Source of the DNA: an uncultured Clostridia bacterium
GTDB taxonomy: Bacteria > Bacillota > Clostridia > Oscillospirales > Acutalibacteraceae
DNA length: 7,797 nucleotides
Direction of reading: 5' to 3'
NCBI GenBank assembly: GCA_947624755.1
Contig: CANQLQ010000088.1
Span: 1 to 7,797 of the forward strand
Made by a program: the position numbers and the translations under genes. The notes beneath the pieces were generated by a model. That model had not been told where the DNA came from. It made no database searches and saw nothing but the letters and a program-made list of their open reading frames with translations. Shown piece by piece: positions 1-6,809 of the stretch; within the stretch, counting starts at the first letter, position 1; each line of letters begins with the position of its first letter.

Positions 1-28
1 TTTTTGTCTTAGTCTGTAATAGACTTTT

Positions 29-93
29 TTTCGCGGCGTAATAGTAAAAGCCTGTATAAATCTGTTTCGCGTAACTCCTGCGGGCGATGCCCG
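29..93 (+). repeat. Repeat module, copy 1
   Basis: The module starts TTTCGCGGCGTAATAG, carries TTTCGCGTAACT near position 65-77 and ends in the hairpin CGGGC-GAT-GCCCG (81-93). It aligns by eye with 224-305 and, inverted, with 7390-7456. It is preceded by TGTAATAGAC (16-24 region), which also occurs shortly before copy 2 (165-174). In copy 2 about 50 extra bases separate that motif from the module. Confidence 0.6.
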
Positions 94-94
94 T

Positions 95-116
95 GGGCGA
101 CCACACGGGGTCGCCC
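95..116. repeat. Perfect 8-bp stem hairpin (GGGCGACC/GGTCGCCC)
   Basis: GGGCGACC (95-102) pairs exactly with GGTCGCCC (109-116) around a six-base loop ACACGG, and is followed by CCTACG. It resembles small GC-rich REP-type palindromes dispersed between genes in many Firmicutes. It lies directly after the GAT-loop hairpin of module copy 1 and is absent from copy 2, so it looks like a separate insertion. There is no T-run after it, so it is not a convincing terminator. Confidence 0.6.
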
Positions 117-174
117 CTACGCGTGCAGTTGTGTTAGTATCAAGACTTATATAAATCTTACCTGTGTAATAGAC

Positions 175-189
175 GTGTACGATGTACAC
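175..189. repeat. GAT-loop hairpin GTGTAC-GAT-GTACAC
   Basis: A perfect 6-bp stem (175-180 with 184-189) around the loop GAT. It has the same geometry as the hairpins at 81-93, 291-305 and 7390-7404 but an unrelated stem sequence. It sits in the bases that separate the TGTAATAGAC motif from module copy 2. Confidence 0.6.
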
Positions 190-223
190 TGACTAAAATT
201 TTTACAGTTAACAACGCAAGTCG

Positions 224-305
224 TTTCGCGGCGTAAGAGTAAAAAACTGCATAATCTACTCCGCGTAATTGCCGCACGCCATGCGTGCCTGCGGGCGATG
301 CCCGC
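224..305 (+). repeat. Repeat module, copy 2, with two tandem hairpins
   Basis: It starts TTTCGCGGCGTAAGAG and carries CTCCGCGTAATT at about 259-270, so CGCGG and CCGCG can pair across the module. It ends in two hairpins of identical geometry set 17 bases apart: GCACGC-CAT-GCGTGC (274-288) and GCGGGC-GAT-GCCCGC (291-305). The second hairpin is shared with copy 1; the first appears only here. Confidence 0.6.
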
Positions 306-318
306 CTGAGCATTAGAT

Positions 319-333
319 TTAATCAGAGCTTCC
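319..333 (+). repeat. Terminal inverted repeat (right end) of the left-hand element
   Basis: The reverse complement reads GGAAGCTCTGATTAA, which matches the left end at 6694-6708 in 14 of 15 positions and the left end at 7354 in 14 of 15. It is followed by CTAA (334-337), comparable to the TTAA flanking the other copies. Confidence 0.6.
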
Positions 334-341
334 CTAAGAAA

Positions 342-362
342 GCGGGGTAAATTTGACCCCGC
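342..362. terminator. Bidirectional Rho-independent terminator after tatD
   Basis: GCGGGGT (342-348) pairs perfectly with ACCCCGC (356-362) around a seven-base loop. On the plus strand it is followed by CTTTTTATTTT, a good T-tract. On the minus strand, the direction of tatD, it is followed by TTTCTTA, a weaker T-tract. It lies 28 bases past the tatD stop codon, which fits the end of the metG-tatD transcript. It may also block transcription entering from the repeat cluster. Confidence 0.75.
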
Positions 363-389
363 CTTTTTATTTTGCCATTTAAATAATAA

Positions 390-1157
390 TTAACTTAAAA
401 ATAATCTTTTTGAATTTTCCGTACACTTATCAATAAATTTCTGTGTATCGGTATTTCTTAGCTTTGCAATAAATTCGGCAGTACTTGCTATCATTGATGA
501 ATCACATCTTTTACCTCGGTACGGAACCGGAGCCATATAGGGACAATCGGTTTCAAGCAGAATTTTATCATCGGGCAGCATTTTAGCTGCTTCAACAGGC
601 TTTCTTGCATTTTTAAATGTAACCGCTCCTCCAAGACCGATATACATACCAAGTTTAAGCGCTTCTTTTGCCATTTCGACACTTCCCGAAAAACAGTGCA
701 AAACGCCCTTTGGCCGATATTTTTTAATAAGCTCCATTGTATCATAATGAGCTTCTCTGTCGTGGATTATAACCGGTAAATCAAGCTCTTTTGAAAGAAT
801 AAGCTGCTTTTCAAAAAGGTAAATCTGCTTATCTTTTGCAAGATCATCATAATGATAGTCAAGACCGATTTCTCCGATTGCAACAACTTTTTTATTACTA
901 TATAAATTTCTGATATTTTCAAGCTCGTCTTTCGTATAATCATTTACCGATTCCGGGTGAACCCCGACAGCGGCATAAACAAAATCATAATCCTTAGAAA
1001 GCTTTACCGCTTCAAGAGAGGATTTATAATCACAGCCGCATTCAATTATGCCGCATACTCCGCTATCTTTAATAAAGGACAGAGTCTGCGCTCTGTCCTT
1101 TTCAAATTGTATGTCGCAATAATGGGAGTGTGTGTCAAAAATTCCGCCTAAACTCAT
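390..1157 (-). CDS. tatD: TatD family metal-dependent DNase/hydrolase
   Basis: A TIM-barrel hydrolase of the amidohydrolase superfamily. Family members are metal-dependent (often Mg2+) cytosolic deoxyribonucleases implicated in DNA repair or quality control; the physiological substrate in Clostridia is not settled. The 255 residues match the usual family length. Visible metal and active-site motifs are DTHSH (H10, H12), GVHP (H67), GEIGLDYHY (E96), VIIHDREAH (H132), LHCFSGS (H154) and LETDCPYMAPVPYRGKR (D204). No expected catalytic residue is missing. The ATG start overlaps the metG stop codon as ATGA, and GGAG lies about 10 bases upstream inside metG, so translation is probably coupled. The gene order metG-tatD is common in Firmicutes; the frequently following rnmV and ksgA are not here. 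A terminator follows at 342-362. Confidence 0.95.
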   Translation of the reverse strand: MSLGGIFDTHSHYCDIQFEKDRAQTLSFIKDSGVCGIIECGCDYKSSLEAVKLSKDYDFVYAAVGVHPESVNDYTKDELENIRNLYSNKKVVAIGEIGLDYHYDDLAKDKQIYLFEKQLILSKELDLPVIIHDREAHYDTMELIKKYRPKGVLHCFSGSVEMAKEALKLGMYIGLGGAVTFKNARKPVEAAKMLPDDKILLETDCPYMAPVPYRGKRCDSSMIASTAEFIAKLRNTDTQKFIDKCTENSKRLFLS

Positions 1158-3091
1158 CTTATTTTTGCTCCGTTCGGCATATTTTCAACAAAAACCACCT
1201 TTACATCGTCTTCGCTGCAATCGGCGGCAAGAATCATTCCGCAGCTTTCTACACCGCAAAGAACAGCGGGCTTGAGGTTAGAAACAACAATAACTTTTTT
1301 GCCTATAAGATCCTCAGGTTTGTACCATTTTGCAATTCCCGAAGCAACGGTTCTCGGTTTACCTGTTCCATCGTCAAGGGTAAGCTTAAGAAGTTTCTTT
1401 GCACGTTTTACCGCAACGCAATCCATAACCTGTGCCACACGAAGGTCAACTTTTGCAAAATCATCAATGCTTATTTGAGCAATACCTTCAACTTCTTCAA
1501 TGGTCTTTTCTTTTGCGGCCGCCTCTTTTTGCTTTGCGTCAATTTCAGCCATGAATTTTTCGGCGTCTATTCTTACAAAAAGGGGAACGGCTTTACCAAC
1601 AACCGTACCGGCTTTGAGAGCGCCGAATGTTTCAAGAGAATCATAATCTTTGATATCGCAGTTCATCTGAGCAAAAATTGCATCGGAAGTTTCAGGCATA
1701 AAAGGAGAAATAAGAATTGCAAGATATCTGATACCTTCAAGCAGATTATAAAGAACCGTGCCGAGTCTGTCTTTATTGTTTTCATCTTTTGCAAGCGCCC
1801 ATGGAGCGGTTTCGTCAATATATTTGTTGCAGCGTTTTGCAAAGTTCATAACGGCTTCAACGGCGTCTGCAATATGATAAGTTGAAATATGCCTATCAAG
1901 ATTTTTTACGGCTTCATATGCTGCATTTTTAAGCTCTTCGTCAAGCTCTTGAGGACAGTTTGGTTCTCGAACTTCACCGTCAAAGTACTTGTTTGTCATT
2001 GCAATTGTGCGGTTGACAAGATTTCCGAGAGTGTTTGCAAGGTCGGAATTAAAACGCTCAATAATTGTGCTGTAGGTAATAGAACCGTCGTTTGCGTGCG
2101 GCATTTCGGAAAGCAGGTAATATCTTACCGCATCAACGCCGATAAGCTTTGCAAGGTCATCGGCATAAATAACATTGCCTCTTGATTTTGACATTTTATC
2201 TTCGCCGAAAAGAAGCCAAGGATGACCGTAAACCTGTTTTGGGAGCGGCTCGCCGAGAGCCATAAGCATAATAGGCCAATAGATTGTGTGGAAACGTACA
2301 ATGTCTTTACCGATAATGTGGACATCGGCTGGCCAGTATTTTTTATATTTTTCATCGCTTCCGTCCGGGTCATAACCGAGAGCTGTTATATAGTTTGAAA
2401 GCGCATCTATCCAAACATAAATAACGTGTTTTTCATCAAACGTAACCGGAATACCCCACTTAAAGGAGGTTCTTGAAACGCAAAGATCCTGAAGTCCGGG
2501 CTTTATGAAATTGTTGAGCATTTCTTTTTTACGGCTTTCGGGATAAATGAAATTGTCGTTTGATTCGATATATTCTTCAAGCTGCTTCTGATATTTTGAA
2601 AGGCGAAGGAAATATGCTTCTTCCTTTGCTTTTTTTACTTCTCTGCCGCAATCGGGACATTTTCCGTCAACGAGCTGAGATTCAGTCCAGAATGATTCGC
2701 AGGGAGTGCAGTAAAGACCTTCATATTCGCTTTTATAAATATCTCCTTGATCATAAAGCTTTTTGAAAATTTTCTGCACAGCTTTTTCGTGATAATCGTC
2801 TGTTGTTCTTATAAATTTGTCATAAGTTGTGTTGAGTGTGTCACAAATACCTTTGATTTCACCTGCGACAACATCAACATATTGCTTTGGAGTTATACCC
2901 GCGCTTTTAGCATATTCTTCGATTTTCTGACCGTGTTCATCGGTTCCTGTAAGAAAAAACACATCATAACCTTGCATTCTTTTGTATCTTGCAATCGCAT
3001 CGGTCATAACAATTTCATAACTGTTGCCGATGTGAGGTTTTCTTGAGGTATATGCTATAGCGGTCGTAATATAAAATTTGCCTTTGCTCAT
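1154..3091 (-). CDS. metG: Methionyl-tRNA synthetase with C-terminal tRNA-binding domain
   Basis: A cytoplasmic class I aminoacyl-tRNA synthetase that charges tRNA-Met with methionine using ATP. The 645 residues are a normal length for the long bacterial form. The signature HIGH motif appears as KPHIGN (residues 19-23), followed by LTGTDEHGQKI (48-57). A four-cysteine zinc knuckle is present (C128, C131, C145, C148), and the KMSKS loop is intact at 299-303. The anticodon-binding helical domain follows, then a charged linker at about 505-535. An OB-fold tRNA-binding domain of the Trbp111/EMAP-II type occupies about 540-645. The ATG start at 3089-3091 is preceded by AAAGGGTG, a fair ribosome binding site. 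The gene ends in TGA overlapping the tatD ATG. Only 74 bp separate it from the upstream glucosaminidase gene. No terminator, T-box or S-box is visible there, so read-through from upstream is possible. Confidence 0.97.
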   Translation of the reverse strand: MSKGKFYITTAIAYTSRKPHIGNSYEIVMTDAIARYKRMQGYDVFFLTGTDEHGQKIEEYAKSAGITPKQYVDVVAGEIKGICDTLNTTYDKFIRTTDDYHEKAVQKIFKKLYDQGDIYKSEYEGLYCTPCESFWTESQLVDGKCPDCGREVKKAKEEAYFLRLSKYQKQLEEYIESNDNFIYPESRKKEMLNNFIKPGLQDLCVSRTSFKWGIPVTFDEKHVIYVWIDALSNYITALGYDPDGSDEKYKKYWPADVHIIGKDIVRFHTIYWPIMLMALGEPLPKQVYGHPWLLFGEDKMSKSRGNVIYADDLAKLIGVDAVRYYLLSEMPHANDGSITYSTIIERFNSDLANTLGNLVNRTIAMTNKYFDGEVREPNCPQELDEELKNAAYEAVKNLDRHISTYHIADAVEAVMNFAKRCNKYIDETAPWALAKDENNKDRLGTVLYNLLEGIRYLAILISPFMPETSDAIFAQMNCDIKDYDSLETFGALKAGTVVGKAVPLFVRIDAEKFMAEIDAKQKEAAAKEKTIEEVEGIAQISIDDFAKVDLRVAQVMDCVAVKRAKKLLKLTLDDGTGKPRTVASGIAKWYKPEDLIGKKVIVVSNLKPAVLCGVESCGMILAADCSEDDVKVVFVENMPNGAKIR

Positions 3092-3165
3092 ATTGTCACC
3101 CTTTACAAAGATTATTTATCAATTTCCTATTTTATTTTACTATAAGAAAAGTCCGGTTTACTTGT

Positions 3166-6100
3166 TTATTTTGTTTTAATTGTAAGGCTTTCTGACATGG
3201 AAGAGAAAGTATTGATACTTTTCGTCTTGCAATATGCCTTTACAACATAAGTATAGGACTTTTTAGAAGAAAGTTTACTTAAATTAAGTGAGTTTGCGGA
3301 AACCTTTGACACTCTTTCAAATTCATTTGTTTTTGAATTAAGCACATATACAATATATCCGTCAGCATTTGAAATTTTTTTCCAAGAAAGTTTTGCACTG
3401 TCTTCTGTAATATTACTTGCTTTCAACCCTTTGGGCTTAGACGGGGAAGTGGAAGCATAGTATAAATCGGTAAACGTGCTTTTAAGAGTTCCGATCGGAG
3501 TTTTCTTGTATGCACGAACTTTATAAATGTCACTCTTTCCTGCGCTGAGGCCGGTAACTTTATAACTTGTTTCGGTAACCGTTTTAATTTTTACATATTT
3601 TTTTGTCTCGGAATCATACTTGTAAATTTCGTAACCTTTTGCGCCGGAAACCTTGCTCCATGAGAGCTTGTAAGATGATGTTGTCACATTACTTATCTTC
3701 AAATTCTTCACATCGGCCAAAGACGTATATGCGGTATAAACGCTGCTGTAAGCTCCGTAATAGATATTGCCATGTAATTTGATGACTGCTCTGACTTTAA
3801 AAGAATATGTTTTGTTAGCAGAAAGCTTTTTAACATTGCATGAATTTGTAGTTAAGCTTGCATACTTGATATATTTTTTATCCTTGTCGGAATATTTATA
3901 AACAAGATAGCAATTCGCATTTGGAACCTTTTTCCAAGTGAGCTTTAAGCTGTTTTTTGTAATATTACTTGCCTTTAATCCTTTGGGCTTAGACGGGGAA
4001 GTGGAAGCATAGAATAAATCGGTAAACGTGCTTCTAAGAGTTCCGACCGGAGTTTTCTTGTATGCACGAACTTTATAAATGTCACTCTTTCCTGCGCTGA
4101 GTCCGGAAACTTTATAACTTGTTTCGGTAACCGTTTTAGTTTTTACATATTTTTTCTTCGCGGAATCATACTTGTAAATTTCATAACCTTTTGCGCCGGA
4201 AACCTTGCTCCATGAGAGCTTATAAGATGATGTTGTCACATTACTTATCTTCAAGTTCTTCACATCTGCCAAAGACGTATATGCGGTATAAACGCTGCTG
4301 TAAGGTCCGTAATAGATTTTGCCGTATAGTTTGAGAACTGCTCTTACCTTAAAGGAATATGTCTTATTAGACGAAAGCTTTTTAACATCGCATGAATTGG
4401 TAGTTAAGCTTGCGTACTTAATATATTTTTTATCCTTGTCGGAATATTTATAAACAAGATAGCAATTAGCATTTGAAACCTTTTTCCAAGTGAGGTTTAT
4501 ACTGTTTTTTGTAGCCGATGACTGCTTTACCGAAGTGACCTTAGAAAGAGTTATTTCGGGAGGTTTATAGGCATAAGTCGATGAATAACCGGAAACGATT
4601 AATTTACCGTCTACAGTCTTGTATGCAACTACGCTGTATGAAGTTTTATTAATGGCATTTTTCGAGGTGTCGGTATAAGAAGTTTTATTTCCGACATCTT
4701 TTAGAAGGGTATACTTTTTAGTTGATGAGTTATAAGTATAAAGCTTATAGCCCTGAGCGCCGCTGACAGCATTCCAAGTCAGCTTAACGGATTTATATTT
4801 GTAATTTGAAGCCTTTAGACCGCTGACCTTGTCTATTTTATTAGAATTTGAGGTTTTAACGGAGACTGCGGCTGAAAAAGGAGAATATGTATTGGATTTT
4901 AAGCCCCTTACATAAACCTTGTAATTAGTATTAACCTTAAGTCCGCTAATTGCTGCGCTTTGAGAGGTTGTAGTCAATGTTTGTATAAGCTTATTGTTGG
5001 AGTCTGTTACATAAATTTCGTATTTGGAATAGTTGCTGTTTTGTGAAAAAGAAACTTTAAACGATGTATCTTTAACACTTGAGACTTTAACATTTGAAAT
5101 TACAAGATCATCGGTTGATTTGACAACTTTATATTTCAAAACCTGATAATGCATAAGCGAATCATATGCAATTATACTTACCGTCCCTGTTTTAAGGAAT
5201 TTGATTACCTTATCATTTTCAATTGTTGCCGCAGAAGGGTCTGTTGAGATATACCGCAAGTCAAGATATTTGTTTGTTCTGAAAATAACAGGGGAATAAG
5301 AACCTTTTTCAACGGTAGTGACGGTCTTAATATTTACAAAATTTGAATAAACATAACCTGTATATGATTTTGACGAATAGGTAAACTCGATTTTTGCCCA
5401 AAACGGATACCTGTTTATAAGATCGGGATCTGTTGCGTCAGTAAATACGGTGTCAAGAACAGAAACAGAAGTACCGCTTGGAAGAGTAAAACCTAAACCC
5501 GGATTTTGTGTTGAAGGTCCGGTTCTGACGTTACAACTCGATGTAACGGTACCGACCTGATTTTTTGAATCGGCTGCAACGACGGAACCGGTTGAGTTTT
5601 TCTCGCCGGGCATATTTTCGTAAAATGGAATAAGGAAAATATATTTATTGTCAAGAAACTTATTTTCAAGCAACGACTGATATGTAAGATAAGCCGGGTG
5701 CGCTACACCAGCAAGATTTGACATATACTGGTGGTCGTAAAGCTTATAAGAAGCTTTGGGATTAACATTGAATTTTTGAAGATAGTTTGTGTTCTGACCT
5801 TTGGAGATATATTTTTCGGCGTTAAATTGAGCGCCGCCCATTATAGCTTTTTCGGGTGTATCCCAAGGCGTGCCGTAGCCGTTTGATTTATTGCTTGCCC
5901 ATTTTAATCCGTTAACAGCGGCATTGCTTCCGGCATAAGCTCCAACATTAAAGAAATTATATATGCCGGGATAGGTTGAATTTTTACCTGTCACGCTTAC
6001 GCTTGTCCCGCTTTTTCCGACTTCATTTATAATTTTTGAAGCAAGGAAACAAGGATTTACGTCATATTTTTTACCTGCGTTATAGATAACCTCGGAATAT

Positions 6101-6654
6101 TTCTTTTTTATAGTCTTTTTTTTGCCGTCTGAATTGAGATATTCTATGTTTTTGTTTTCCATAAAAGATCCCTTAAGAATAGTCTCAATTTCTTTTACGG
6201 TTATTGAAGAATCAAAAGAAAGCTTTTCAAATTGAAAAATTCCTTTTTCGTCAAGGAAATTTCGAGGATCCATAAAATAAGAGATAGCAAGTTTATTTGC
6301 GCTTACAAAACCGCTGTCCTTTTGGATATATGTATCGGTTGAAGCGTTATAATCCGAAGGTTCTCTGCTTTTAAAAATATCGGTATAAGCGGACGAATTG
6401 GTAACAAGGCTTCTGTCATACAAAGATTCGGCATTGATAACATCAGTCCAGTCAAGGCCTGTATTTAAAGCTTCAAAAGACCATTTTGGATGCTTGTCAT
6501 GTAAAGAGCGAAGATAAGGTTTATAACTTTCGGGAAACGCGGAAATAGAAGTTTCAAATGAATCCGCGGCAAATGTAAGGGTTGGAAACACATTAGTAAT
6601 TGTAAGCAAAATAATTACAACCAAAAAAATATTTATAAAAATTTTTTTCAGCAT
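3166..6654 (-). CDS. Secreted glucosaminidase-like wall hydrolase with SH3b, Big2-like and seven Fn3 domains
   Basis: A large exported protein (1162 residues) probably acting on peptidoglycan outside the cell. A signal peptide covers about residues 1-30: KK, a hydrophobic core, and a likely cut after TFAA. Residues 35-165 match the N-terminal region typical of clostridial glucosaminidases (FPESYKPYLRSLHDKHPKW, YFMDPRNFL). The GH73/LytG-like catalytic region spans about 185-345, with KIINEVG (E211 the candidate catalytic acid), YNFFNVGAY, GTPWDTPEKAIMGGAQF, and DHQYMSNL. An SH3b domain follows (about 366-442, CNVRTGPS), then a Big2-like Ig domain (about 450-512, LKTGTVSIIA). Seven Fn3 domains follow, starting near 515, 605, 703, 796, 888, 980 and 1072. 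Fn3 3+4 and 5+6 are a recent tandem duplication. There is no LPXTG motif, C-terminal membrane segment or choline-binding repeat, so it is secreted or held non-covalently. The ATG follows TAAGGAGA (6663-6670) at good spacing. The exact glycan substrate is inferred. Confidence 0.85.
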   Translation of the reverse strand: MLKKIFINIFLVVIILLTITNVFPTLTFAADSFETSISAFPESYKPYLRSLHDKHPKWSFEALNTGLDWTDVINAESLYDRSLVTNSSAYTDIFKSREPSDYNASTDTYIQKDSGFVSANKLAISYFMDPRNFLDEKGIFQFEKLSFDSSITVKEIETILKGSFMENKNIEYLNSDGKKKTIKKKYSEVIYNAGKKYDVNPCFLASKIINEVGKSGTSVSVTGKNSTYPGIYNFFNVGAYAGSNAAVNGLKWASNKSNGYGTPWDTPEKAIMGGAQFNAEKYISKGQNTNYLQKFNVNPKASYKLYDHQYMSNLAGVAHPAYLTYQSLLENKFLDNKYIFLIPFYENMPGEKNSTGSVVAADSKNQVGTVTSSCNVRTGPSTQNPGLGFTLPSGTSVSVLDTVFTDATDPDLINRYPFWAKIEFTYSSKSYTGYVYSNFVNIKTVTTVEKGSYSPVIFRTNKYLDLRYISTDPSAATIENDKVIKFLKTGTVSIIAYDSLMHYQVLKYKVVKSTDDLVISNVKVSSVKDTSFKVSFSQNSNYSKYEIYVTDSNNKLIQTLTTTSQSAAISGLKVNTNYKVYVRGLKSNTYSPFSAAVSVKTSNSNKIDKVSGLKASNYKYKSVKLTWNAVSGAQGYKLYTYNSSTKKYTLLKDVGNKTSYTDTSKNAINKTSYSVVAYKTVDGKLIVSGYSSTYAYKPPEITLSKVTSVKQSSATKNSINLTWKKVSNANCYLVYKYSDKDKKYIKYASLTTNSCDVKKLSSNKTYSFKVRAVLKLYGKIYYGPYSSVYTAYTSLADVKNLKISNVTTSSYKLSWSKVSGAKGYEIYKYDSAKKKYVKTKTVTETSYKVSGLSAGKSDIYKVRAYKKTPVGTLRSTFTDLFYASTSPSKPKGLKASNITKNSLKLTWKKVPNANCYLVYKYSDKDKKYIKYASLTTNSCNVKKLSANKTYSFKVRAVIKLHGNIYYGAYSSVYTAYTSLADVKNLKISNVTTSSYKLSWSKVSGAKGYEIYKYDSETKKYVKIKTVTETSYKVTGLSAGKSDIYKVRAYKKTPIGTLKSTFTDLYYASTSPSKPKGLKASNITEDSAKLSWKKISNADGYIVYVLNSKTNEFERVSKVSANSLNLSKLSSKKSYTYVVKAYCKTKSINTFSSMSESLTIKTK
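3407..3958 (-). repeat. Intragenic 552-bp tandem repeat, distal copy (Fn3 5+6)
   Basis: This block repeats 3959-4510 at a fixed offset of 552 bp (184 codons), in frame. It encodes about residues 900-1083: most of Fn3 domain 5, all of domain 6 and the first strand of domain 7. Domains 6 and 4 differ at only 7 of 92 residues. Long runs of DNA are identical, which points to a recent unequal-crossover type duplication. Confidence 0.9.
3959..4510 (-). repeat. Intragenic 552-bp tandem repeat, proximal copy (Fn3 3+4)
   Basis: Partner of 3407-3958. It encodes about residues 716-899: most of Fn3 domain 3, all of domain 4 and the first strand of domain 5. Domains 3 and 5 agree closely from TKNS onward (9 differences in about 81 residues). 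They diverge before it, which fixes the repeat boundary inside the fold rather than between domains. Confidence 0.9.
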
Positions 6655-6663
6655 AAAATTTTT

Positions 6664-6669
6664 CTCCTT
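6664..6669 (-). promoter_or_regulatory. Ribosome binding site of the glucosaminidase gene
   Basis: On the minus strand AAGGAG, inside TAAGGAGA, sits about nine bases before the ATG at 6652-6654. It is a near-perfect Shine-Dalgarno match and supports this start and the signal peptide. No convincing promoter could be picked between it and the upstream hairpin. Confidence 0.8.
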
Positions 6670-6693
6670 AGTCTTTAAAATAATCTATTTTAA

Positions 6694-6765
6694 GGAAGCT
6701 CTGACTAATTCAGGGTTGTTTGTATTAAACAGTAATTCCTTAAGCGTGGTTTAATCAGAGATCCC
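6694..6765. repeat. Short TTAA-flanked inverted-repeat element (72 bp)
   Basis: The left end GGAAGCTCTGACTAA (6694-6708) is matched in 12 of 15 positions by the reverse complement of the right end (6751-6765, GGGATCTCTGATTAA). TTAA flanks both sides (6690-6693 and 6766-6769), as expected for a 4-bp target duplication. A second right-end-like sequence ending CCTTAA lies inside (6720-6743) and resembles the right end of the 7354-7596 element. The element fills most of the gap between the DivIVA-like gene and the glucosaminidase gene, ending about 25 bases upstream of the latter's ribosome binding site. It has no coding capacity. Confidence 0.65.
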
Positions 6766-6773
6766 TTAATAAA

Positions 6774-6803
6774 CAGCGCGACGGAAAAATTTCGGTCGGG
6801 CTG
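6774..6803 (-). terminator. Imperfect hairpin terminator after the DivIVA-like gene
   Basis: On the minus strand CAGC-C-CGAC-C-GAAA can pair with TTTC-C-GTCG-C-GCTG. This gives about 12 base pairs interrupted by two symmetric C-C mismatches. It is followed by TTTATTAA, a weak T-tract. It starts only 6 bases beyond the stop codon at 6810-6812. It probably ends or attenuates the transcript before the glucosaminidase gene. Confidence 0.55.
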
Positions 6804-6809
6804 ATTGTT

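Larger units (their letters stand above)
1..333 (+). repeat. Non-coding repeat cluster, MITE/REP-like, left end outside window
   Basis: No protein-coding gene is visible here. The stretch is GC-richer and much more palindromic than the neighbouring genes. It contains two copies of a module (29-93 and 224-305) that begins TTTCGCGGCGTAA, continues with CGCGTAA about 40-50 bases later and ends in a hairpin with a GAT loop. It also holds further hairpins at 11-25, 95-116, 175-189 and 274-288. The right edge, TTAATCAGAGCTTCC at 319-333, is the inverse of the GGAAGCTCTGA ends seen at 6694 and 7354 and is followed by CTAA. The matching left end is not in the window. The same module occurs in opposite orientation at 7390-7456, so this is a dispersed family. 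It is probably a non-autonomous mobile element or a compound of several; no transposase is present inside it. Confidence 0.65.

Noticed and set aside
1..333. CRISPR array
   Set aside because: There are only two or three similar modules, in irregular spacing and with palindromes of different sequence; no repeat-spacer periodicity.
3030..3036. MetG HIGN in place of HIGH as a functional anomaly
   Set aside because: To my knowledge this variant of the signature occurs in otherwise normal clostridial MetRS, and all other motifs here are intact.
957..3046. Several plus-strand and alternative-frame open frames of 64-251 codons over metG and tatD
   Set aside because: They lie entirely antisense to or in other frames of well-supported genes, lack family motifs and have compositions typical of shadow frames.
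3092..3165. Possible promoter (TATAGT near 3139-3144) or a methionine-responsive riboswitch/T-box before metG
   Set aside because: No acceptable -35 box lies at the right distance, and 74 bp is too short for a T-box or S-box; no stem-loop or antiterminator is visible.
6670..6700. Promoter for the glucosaminidase gene (GATTAT with TTAGTC 17 bases upstream)
   Set aside because: The -35 match is only two of six and the -10 four of six; in such AT-rich sequence this is not distinguishable from chance.
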